A stretch of 64,000 nt of DNA from contig CAJHZI010000477.1 in the NCBI GenBank assembly GCA_905160935.1, positions 327,501 to 391,500 on the forward strand, written 5' to 3'. Position numbers and translations under genes: made by a program. This DNA comes from Enchytraeus crypticus (Eukaryota; Annelida; Clitellata; Enchytraeida; Enchytraeidae). The notes beneath the pieces are model-generated. The model ran no database searches, had not been told where the DNA came from, and saw only the letters and a list, made by a program, of their open reading frames with translations. Of this stretch, positions 1 through 9,964 are shown in pieces. Position 1 is the stretch's first letter. Each line of letters starts with the position of its first letter.

Positions 1-993
1 TGTCCTTCTTAATTACCGCATCCCACGTCAATAATATTGTGGTCTACCTCTCTCTAGCTTAACATCCAGCTCTTCCCTTCAAACTCTCTTTACTACATGC
101 TCATCTGCCTTTCTCACAATATGCCCATACCATCTCAATCTCGACTGAGCCAACCTATCCCCGATCCCCTCAGCATTCAAATTCATCCTCACTTATTCAT
201 TTTCCATTCGGTCCTTCTTAGTTCTTCCACACATTAGACGCAACATTCTCATTTCTGCCACATGCAAACTCTGCAAATGTTCCCTTTTAAATGCCCAACA
301 TTCCAAACCATATATCATTACTGGCCTTACCACAGAACTAGAAAATTTGCCTTTCAGTCTTACTGGGATTCTCCTATCACACAACACTCCACTAACTGCC
401 CTCCACTTTGCCCATCCAGCCTGAATCCTACTAGTAACCTCCTTTTCCAACTCCCCATTATCCTCTATTACAGATTCCAAATACTTAAAATCTGTTACCT
501 TCTTTAGCGCCACACCCTGACTTATTGCTCTATCTCCGTTTATTATCTCACCCTTCCATCTACTCTCTAAATGCTCAGTTTTTTCCTTATTCACCCTCAG
601 TCATTTACTTTCCAATGCCTCTCTCGCGTTTTCCAACATCTCACTTACTTTCTCCACAGTGTCTCCTAATATCACAAGATCATCTGCAAATAGAATGCGC
701 CATGGGGCCTGCTGAATAACTCCCTTAAGCAACTCATCCATAATCAATATAAACAAATATGGACTAAGGGCTGATCCTTGATGTACCCCGATCTTCACCT
801 CAAAACTCTCAAATTGCCCACTCTCCACTCTTACATTAGTCTTCACCTTGCTGTAGATATCTTTGATTAACTCAACATACCTCCTGTTGACTTTCCTCTT
901 CTTCAAAACTTCCCACACCAGTTCTCTCGGAACCCTATCATACGCCTTTTCTAAATCCACAAATACCATCTGTCTCTTCTTCCTATCTCTCAT
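1..993 (-). mobile_element. RTE-like LINE fragment (reverse transcriptase, 3' half)
   Basis: The minus strand encodes the C-terminal half of a non-LTR reverse transcriptase. Seen are FVDLEKAYDRVPRE (palm motif A region), GVHQGSALSPYLF (motif B) and FADDLVI (catalytic YADD-type box), then the thumb-like stretches FKYLESVIEDNGELEKEV and MRMLRLMCGRTKKDR, and near the left edge an RLRWYGHIVR stretch. The two open parts (601-993 and 193-594) lie in different frames, with a stop and frameshift near 590-605, so the copy is dead. Its 5' end is cut at about 993 and its 3' end runs to the window edge. The motif set resembles RTE-clade elements; that assignment is from memory. A short piece of the same element is at 50391-50452. 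Confidence 0.85.
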
Positions 994-1069
994 TTTCTAC
1001 AATTTTGTACGATATATCAAGGATATATCATACATATCAAGGATATATCATACATATCAAGGATATCTT

Positions 1070-1290
1070 ATACGTTTAAATTTTTGTAGCAATTTCTGGA
1101 GCCTAGGCTCTCACCAACCAAATCCCCTTTCTGACGTTGTATGGATCTTAGTGCTATAGTCGCCTCCTTCTACGACACGTGTAATTACCAGTTGGTCAAT
1201 TCTTCAAACAACTCGGACACAACAAAGGGGATATAGGCAACTAACTAAGCCAATCTAATACACTAACGTGACGAGGTGGTAACGAGACTG
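1070..1290 (-). repeat. (GAT)n-tailed dispersed element, partial copy
   Basis: This is a reverse-strand copy of a family also seen near 2840, 8462, 8779, 14600 and 50965. Shared landmarks are CTGGAGCCTAGG, a CTTTCTGACGTTG block and TACGACACGTGT. No coding potential was recognised. The plus-strand copies end in (GATGAT)n tracts. Confidence 0.55.
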
Positions 1291-1419
1291 TCGTAAGACA
1301 TGTTCCTCGCTTGTTCCTCCAGATTACTTGTCGATCCTTCCAGATTGTTCACTAACAGGCTCTGTGCAGAAATACGTTAGTCCGTGTGAATAATCACATC
1401 TTCTATCTTCCATGCGTGC

Positions 1420-1670
1420 ATAATAGCTTATATCATATCTAATATCTAACAGCTGCACATAATCACATCCTATGTCTTACAGGTAATATTATAACATCTT
1501 ATATCTTAGAGTTGTGCATAATCACATATATCTTACAGATAAATATAATCACATCTTATATCTTACATATAAATATAATAACATCCTATATATTACAGGT
1601 AAATATGTACATATGATATATTACAGGTAAATATTACCATATCTTATATATTGCAGGTGAATACTGTATA
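1420..1670. repeat. Degenerate tandem array, unit about 32-37 bp
   Basis: Diverged direct repeats of the form CACATCTTATATCTTACAG plus AAATATAAT occur about seven times. AT-rich and non-coding. The following stretch, 1670-2090, holds only AT-rich sequence and a fragment of another repeat at 1945-2010. Confidence 0.7.
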
Positions 1671-2090
1671 TTAGGCCTACATATCATATCTTTCAAGTGA
1701 GTTAGATCATATCTTATTTCTTCCAAGGATGTATAATCTCGGATACAGTTCAAGGCAACCTTAGTCAGTTGTATTTGTTTAAAATCAAGGACTTTAAAAT
1801 AAAATTTAAGTGGAGTTAATAATGCAAATATAGCTAAAATAAACATTATCTTTTAAAATCATAATGTTTTAAGTTCTAGTTGCATTTTTTAAATCATTAC
1901 TTTTTAATTAAAGCCATTGAACATTTTCATCAGCCTCAACAGCACTAGAGAGCAACAATGACAACATCGAGCGTTATTAGAGGCAAATTCCAAAATTCAA
2001 AAAATATGTCCAAAGCAATTAAGTCGGCTGATTTTATATAAAATAATTAAAATCTTTATTTTAGTTACTAATATAGAAGAAAGAAAGGAT

Positions 2091-2117
2091 GAGAGAGAGA
2101 GAGAGAGAGAGAGGGAG
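2091..2117. repeat. (GA)n microsatellite
   Basis: A simple GA tract 35 bp from the splice donor of the REJ-gene exon at 2152-2280, in its downstream intron. Confidence 0.9.
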
Positions 2118-2151
2118 AACATCCATTATGTAGTAAGTTAGGATTGCTCAC

Positions 2152-2280
2152 AAGTGTTTCCGGCGATATTTCTCCAGGTTTAGCGAACACTGACTCTACC
2201 ACGGAGGTACCTAGGTCAAGCACCTCGGGGTTGTGTTGTGGTAACGTCAGGTATTTCTTTATCAAACCCGCGCGTAGTGA
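2152..2280 (-). CDS. REJ gene exon: helical segment after REJ core
   Basis: 43 codons, phase 0 at both ends. The acceptor is TTTTCTTTGCAG before SLRAGLIKKYL; the donor is CTT followed by GTGAGC. The peptide reads SLRAGLIKKYL, then HNPEVLDLGTSVVESV and FAKPGEISPETL. This type of segment follows the REJ core in polycystin-1 proteins, where short helices carry a 'leave-one-out of P-E-ls' pattern. It is the last exon of this gene visible before the left edge; the next 1.1 kb downstream on this strand holds only repeats. The product identity rests on its neighbours rather than on this exon alone. Confidence 0.7.
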
Positions 2281-3319
2281 CTGCAAAGAAAATGTAAGGT
2301 TAAGACTCCAAAGAAAGTATTATTTCTAACTAATGAAAAATTAGATTTTTCAGTGTTGGGCCCGCTGTGGTTGGAATCACTGCAGAATAGGGCAACCGCA
2401 AGCAAGCTGCCGCGTGTACATAAAAAGATAAAAGTTAATGTTAACGTCAGTTTCCTCACTCGAAAGCGATGTCAATGACGGGTGAGCACAGGATATGAAC
2501 CCCGCACTTACTGATCAGCGTCGAATATCTCAGCGACATCGCCACTAGCTGCAGCCAATGGAAGAGGCTACTAAGGCAGGAGCTCAGGAAGGCAGAGGGG
2601 TCCGCGTAAAGCTGGTAAAGCTAATGTTAACGTCAGTTTCCTCACTCGAAAGCGATGTCAGTTACGGGTGAGCCCAGGATTTAAACCCCGCACATACTGA
2701 TCCGCGGTCGAGTATCTTACCGACATCGCGTCACCATATAATGTTTATTAAAATCCAAACAACGTCAGACAGGCACTATACCATATTTAATTTTAAACTA
2801 ATACTAGTGCTTTGCTTCTATAAAATTCTGCAGTATATATCTACAAGTTACCTGTGTTGTGTCGAGGTTACCCGTGATGTGTCCGGTTTTGCTGAAAAAT
2901 AGACCAACCGTAGACCGCACGTGTCGTAAAAGACGACAAAGCACTAAGATTCAAGCCAACGTCAAAAACGGCATTCAGTTGGTGAGCTCCTAGGCTTCAG
3001 AAATTGCTGCAAAATTGTCTAAAACGAATAGAAATGTGAAGGTCTATGCGTATTCCAACTCTAGCTAAAATAGGATTCAAGGGAAGACGAGGATAGTGAT
3101 GATAATGAAAATGACTATGATGATGATGATGATCGTAACGATGATGATGATGACGCTGATCATGATTATTATGATGTTAATGATGATGAAGATGATGATG
3201 CTGAAGATGATGATGCTGCTGATGATGCTGCTGATGATGATGATTATGATGATGATGCTGCTGCTGATGATGCTGCTGATGATGATTATGATGATGATGA
3301 TGCTGATGATGATGCTGCT

Positions 3320-3350
<31 letters not shown>

Positions 3351-6300
3351 TGGTACTCACGGCTGTGTTGATGGACTGAGAGCTGATGGAGGCGGGGGGT
3401 GAGGAAGATGATGATGATGATGCTGGTAATGATGATGACGCTGCTGCTGCTGATGACGATGATGATAATGATGATGATGGTAATGATGACGATGACGCTG
3501 ATGATGATGATGCTGTTGATGACATTGCTGATGCTGATAATGATGCTGATGATGAAGATGATGATGATGATAATGATGTAATACTCACGGCTGTGTTGAC
3601 GGACTGAAAGGATGGGGCTGGAGGTGAGGGCAGGTTGAACACGGACACTATGGACAGAATATCAGAAATGATATCCATCCATCCGGGTGAGTCCGAGATA
3701 CTTGCAGTCAGAAGATTCGCTTTATCCACCAGGACTTCCGGTGAAGTAGTAGGCGCAACGACCTGTTTGTGAATATGCACCAGATTTTTATTATTAATTA
3801 TTACATCAATTACAAATATTATAGTCATAATGTTATGAAATATTTAATAATCATTGCAATCATACTGCTTTTAAATTTATTACAATTATTATAAACATAT
3901 TGTCATGCAATTTATTATAATTATTATAATCATAATTTATTGTTATGAAATTTATTATAATTATTATAATAATATTATTATGATATTTATAATAATTATG
4001 ATAAACATATTGTTATCAAAATTATTAAAATTATTATAATCATATTGTTAGGAAATTCATTGCAATTATTATTATTAATATTTATAATTATATAACTGTT
4101 ACAAGGTGTACATCTTGTTACAATTTATAATTTTATAATTGTATTGTTACAATTGTTTTTATATAAAATTGTTACAAGATGTACGATTTGCAGATGACCA
4201 AGGAATGGTAGCGGGCAGCGAGACTGGACTACAGAAGATAATGGATAGGCTGAATGATACGGAATTCAGATATGGCTTGAAGATTAACATCAAAAGGATC
4301 CAAGTGATGAGAGTGTCCCATAATAAAGGTGAAATTAATATCACAATAAATGGTACGAAATTGGAACAGGTAAGGAGTTTCAAATACTATAACCGATAAC
4401 GGGAAATGTGAGATTGAAATATGCAGTAGGATTACACAAGCAAAAGCGGCCTTTGGTAATAGAAAAGAACTGTTAACAAAATGTCTAAAGAAAGACACAA
4501 AGGTAAAGATAGTGAAAACCTTGAGTTGGACCACGCTATTGTGTAATTGTGAAACGTGGACCTTAAGGAAGGAAGATATTAGGAAACCGGAGGCATTGGA
4601 AATGTGGATTTGGAGAAGAATGGAGAGGATTAGCTGGATCAAAAGGTTATAAATGAGGAAGTTCTGGAGAGAGTTGGTACAGATAGACAGTTGATAAATA
4701 TATTACGAAACAGGAAGAAGAGTTGGATAGGAAACATTTTAAGGAGGAAAGTCTATTAAAAGAGATCATGGAAGGTAGAATATAAGGAAAAAGAGGCAAA
4801 GGCAGGCTGAAATTAGGCATGTTAGATGATTAAAGACCCACACATATTTGGACATGAAGAGGAAAGCGGAAGACAGAGAATAGTGGAGGCGTTATATACA
4901 ATGGACCTGTAAGTAGGCACTAAAAGAGACAGAGAGAGAGAGAATGTGTCCGAAAACTTTAAAAGAATAGTAGTTTATAATGAATTTAACATTTTTCGCA
5001 ATAGTACTATTATGGTACCAAATCATTTAGACGATTTATTCATTAAATTTGACTGGGTGGATACTCTCAAACTTGTCAGAGACAAACAATTGTTGTAATC
5101 GCGAGATAGGATCGGCGAGAAGGAAAGAGTTCAAATATTTCCCGAAAAGACATAGCTTAACAAGTTAATCTAATTGAATAATTAATCCAGTGGCTTAGCC
5201 AATTGCTACAATTGCGAGACTTGCTTCATACAGCAGCGATAGCTTTTCAATTGTCGATATTATTGCTATTTATACTGCATCGGCATGGTACGTTATATAG
5301 ACGTATCCCGTAGAGTAGAAAGCCAGTTTCTAAATAACCTGAGAGTTATTAAGCAACCATTACTGCATTCAGACGAGTTGGATCAGCGTTTGAATATTTT
5401 ATGTCATTCAACTTTCATCGTAAAAATCGATGAAGCCCATGAAGTGTAAGATTAATTGTACCGTTGTTCGTGTTGAGCAAAGAGTTAGTGAATGGCTGTT
5501 GTTTATTCAGTAATATGAATACAAGTGGAAACAATACTTGATATTCGTCCAGTATTTAGCAAGATATAAACTGAAACAATGACTGTTGCTGCCATCAAGT
5601 AGATTATTGAATTAGAATTATTGTCAATTAGGTCAATAAACGATCAATTGAAAAATACACAAACTCTTTCTCTCTCTCTTTCTCGTCGTTTAATGTTGGG
5701 CTGGAGCCAATGGCGAAGTCGGTAAGATACTTTACCGTGGATCAGTTGGTGCGGGGTTCAAATCCAGAGCTCTCTCCGTCGCTGACATGACATCGCGCTT
5801 TGATATAATAATCATGTAACGTAATGTAGAAATAACCATAAATGTAATCAATTTAATAATTAAATAATAGCAATGTAATGTAATGCACAAATAGTCACAC
5901 CTGTAATAAATGATGTAAAGTAACCTTTATATTAATACTATGAGTAAAGAAGAATCTTTTAGTATTCATTAAATTAACTAGCATCATCTAGAATCATACG
6001 AATAATGAAGTTTCTATCGCTCAGACTGCTTCGTTTTATGGGAAGGGAAAAGCATCTCTTAGGAGTATTTCTTCGGGTTGGGTAATTACGATTGTTTTGC
6101 GGAGGTAACAAATGCGCCAGTAAATGTGCAGGGTTGTTACAGATTACCTTGAAAAGATTATTGTCAGCAGAGTTACATAGATCCTCAAAATTTGACTCAT
6201 TACTGTAGAATCCAGCTCTCCTTGCCTTCCTTAAAAAGGTTTCAAGACGGGTTCTCTCTTCAGCATTTGTAAAGCCCCACCAAAACTGAGAGGCATACAG

Positions 6301-9300
6301 AAGCTTAGAGAGTGTGGAGGCTTGAAAGACTCTTTGAAGAAGAGCATTTGCCAAACCTTTACTACGTAAAGAATAGAGCGCAAAAATGTTGCTCGAACAC
6401 AAGCTAATGATACTTGTGATGTGAGCAGAAAAAGAAAAGTTATCAGATACTATGATACCTAAGCATTTGAAGTTAGAAACCCGCTCAATTCCTTCAAGGT
6501 GTGGGACATCTCTTATCTGCCTTTTTTCCTTGGGTAATTGGAAGAGAATTTCTTTTGTTTTATTTCGATTTAATACTAGATTGTTAGAGCGGGACCAGTT
6601 TTCGATATGGACTAATTCCTCTTCCGTTGAGTGAAGGTTAGAGGCAGGCACAATCAGGTATGTGTCATCAGCATATTTGAACAAAGAGTTTGTAGGCTGT
6701 AGGGTTTTTAAGTCTGATGTAATAATGACAAATGCAGTTAGTCCAAGGGCTGATCCTTGGACTATGCTGGCATTGATTGCTTCTGATGACGATGTTTGAC
6801 CATCATAGATAGTGGTGTGTGAAAGGAAAGAGAGGAAGCTGGCAATCCACCCATTAATATTGCTAGGCACATCTAGGGTACACAGATTATCATTCATTTG
6901 TGAGTGTCTGACTGTATCAAACGCCTAGTTAATTTAAAGAATACTAAAAGATTCTTCTTTACTCATAGTACAGTTCGCCCTATATGATAATTATGAATAG
7001 TGTAAGCCATTGATTTATGTAATGCTGCAATATTCATGTGGTAAATGTTAGCGAAAACAATTTTTAGTTTTATCTCTCTCATATCTAGCCTTTTAACTGT
7101 TTATGCTATATCTGTAATTTGTTATGATATGTCTGTTGGAATTTCTGTACTGTAACTTTCTGCGATTGTCAGATTGAACAAAAATAAACGAATATATTAT
7201 TTTTATAATGTAATATAATGTAGAAATAGTCTTACCTTATGTAATCAATGTAATAATGTAACAATAATAATATAATGTAATGTATAAATAGTATTACATG
7301 CAATCAATGTAATAATGCAATCGCTAAAATATTGTAATAATATAATAATGTAATGTAATATAGGAATAGTCTGACTTGTAATCCACGTAATAATGTAATC
7401 GCTATAATAATGTACATGAGAGCAGAAATAAGCAAGCATGTACTCAATGTAATGATGTTATATTTAAAATAATGTAATGCGATATAGAAATATTCATGAA
7501 GTAGTCAATGTATAGTGCAATAAAGCAAAAAACTGGTAAAGCTAATGTTAACGTCAGTTTCCTCACTCGAAAGCGATGTCAGTGACGGGCGAGCCCAGGA
7601 TTAACTAATAATAATAATAATAATGTAATGAAATATAGATATAGTCGTACCCGTAATTAATGTAATACTGTAATCGCTACCGTAATTTAATGTGCACATA
7701 GTCACGTGCACATCGACGATAATGATATAATAATGTAATTGCCGAGAAGAAATAGGCAAACCTGCATTCAATGTATTAATGTTATATTTAAAATAATGTA
7801 ATGCGATGTTGAAATAGTCTTACTGTAGTCAATGTAAGAGTGCTATAATAGTAACAATGCAGTGAAATATAGAAACAGTCACACCCGTAATCAATGTAAT
7901 ACTGTAATCGCTACAGTAATGTAATGTGCACATATTCACCTGCACATCGACGATGTAGACTGTAACGTCCTGTAGACTGTCCGAGACCCGGACATACACG
8001 CTGGAAAAGTATCCGTCGCTCTGGTTCCCGCATGGAAAACTCACTCCAGTTTTGCCGCTAGCACTTCCGTTCTGAAACAGCTGCGTACTGGAGGCATTTC
8101 TGTATCCCACTCTCATCTCGTAGACTAGTTGACCCGGAGAGCTTTTCCAGGCCTGCCATCCGGTGCAGAACACACTGAAGCGATCCTCAACCGCTCTACC
8201 TGGAATATGGATTCAAGAGGGGATCCAAAAGAAGCATTTAACATTAGATTTGATAGAGATTAAGTAACATACTGTTATATATATAAGCTAAGGTTAACAT
8301 CAGTTTCCTCACTCGAAAGCGATGTCAGTGACGGGCTAGCTCAGGATTTGAACCCAGCACATACTGATCCGCGGTCGAGTATCTTACCAACTTTGCCACT
8401 GGCTCCAGCCAGATCATAACTACATAGCATATAACTACAGTTTACTTTTTTATTGTTAAAATCTTACCCGTGTTGTGTCCGGGCTGCCGAAGAACATACC
8501 AACCGTAGACTTCACGCGTCATAAGAGACGACAAAACACTAAAATCCAAAATTGTTCTAATCCAGAGCAAGGGAAGAAGATGATTATGGCGATGATTTGC
8601 TTGACAAAATCTTACTAGTTTAATTGTATGTCTACCAAAAGTGCTACTGTTTTCTGCAGCATAAAGATACGCTGAAATTAATTTTTATTTTACCTATTGA
8701 TTTAAAAATTTGTCTGCATTTATTCTGCCTCTATACTTTTTCTAAATCAGCGACCATATTTTGCTAACAGCTTGGTGATGTCTTAGCCGTATTTTGTCCG
8801 AGTTGCTGAAAAATAAATCAACGATATGGACTACACGTGTCGAAAAAGGAGACAAAGCACTAACATTCAAACCAACGTCAGAATGGGCATTCGGTTGGTG
8901 AGCGCCTTGTCTCTAGAACTGCTAAAAATACTTTTAATCCTGCCCATCGTTGAACAAAGAAACAAAAAATGATGACGATGGTGATGATGATAATAATGCA
9001 GATGATGATGATGATTATGATTTGGTTGATGTCTTTATTCATGCATAGGCACATTTATCCTCTACCGCCTTTCCTTTTGTCTGGCAAACACTACGAACGG
9101 TAGTAAGACCGCGGATCCGTATGTGCGGGGTTCAAGTCCTGAGCTAGCCCGTCACTGACATCGCTTTCGAGTGAGGAAACTGACGTTAACATTAGCTTTA
9201 CCAGCTTTAAGCAATCCTACCTATTTTTGGATTTACAGCACATGTACCACCGTAAGGAGCCTGATTGGTCTCAAATCTATAATCATCAGATCCATTTCCT

Positions 9301-9845
9301 GATAGCGGCGTGCTGCTGACAAGCTGTAGCACGTAGCTGTTCGCAATTTTCAGGCTTCTCGGAGCGAAAAAGATCGACAAACCGTCCGTGCTCAGAGAGG
9401 ATATGGACTGAAGATCATCAATGAGAACCAGATTGCCCGATGAATCTTGACTGAAGAGATTCCAAAGGGCTGTGAAATCTCCGAGAACTGTCTGACAGTT
9501 CTCAGTGCATGCAGCGTCTACTGCTAAAGATGATGCAGTGGAAACTCTCTCCAAGCAATTCCTCCTGCAGCTGTGCAGGCAGAATATTTTATATTCATAA
9601 AATATATATTCGATTATCATCGTCATCTCCTGTAGAATAGACGTTTAACCAGGGTCTGGATACGAATAGACCTTCTCCAGTCCTCTCTCTCACACGCTGA
9701 TCACAATTGGTCCATAACATTGCATTCGTTTAAATTTATACTCTTTAGACTTATATTCAATATACTTTAAATATATAATGTATATAATGCTGTATATATA
9801 TATATATATATATACTATAAATTTAGACGTATATATATATATATA

Positions 9846-9885
<40 letters not shown>

Positions 9886-9908
9886 TGTATATAAACATAT
9901 ATATGCTA

Positions 9909-9964
<56 letters not shown>

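Noticed and set aside
3096-3607. Met-rich and Asp-rich plus-strand ORFs
   Set aside because: Translations of the GAT microsatellite in different frames.
5699-5800. Functional tRNA gene
   Set aside because: A and B boxes are exact, but the rest does not give a cloverleaf with acceptor stem and the unit is dispersed many times with a common 3' core, so it is a SINE.
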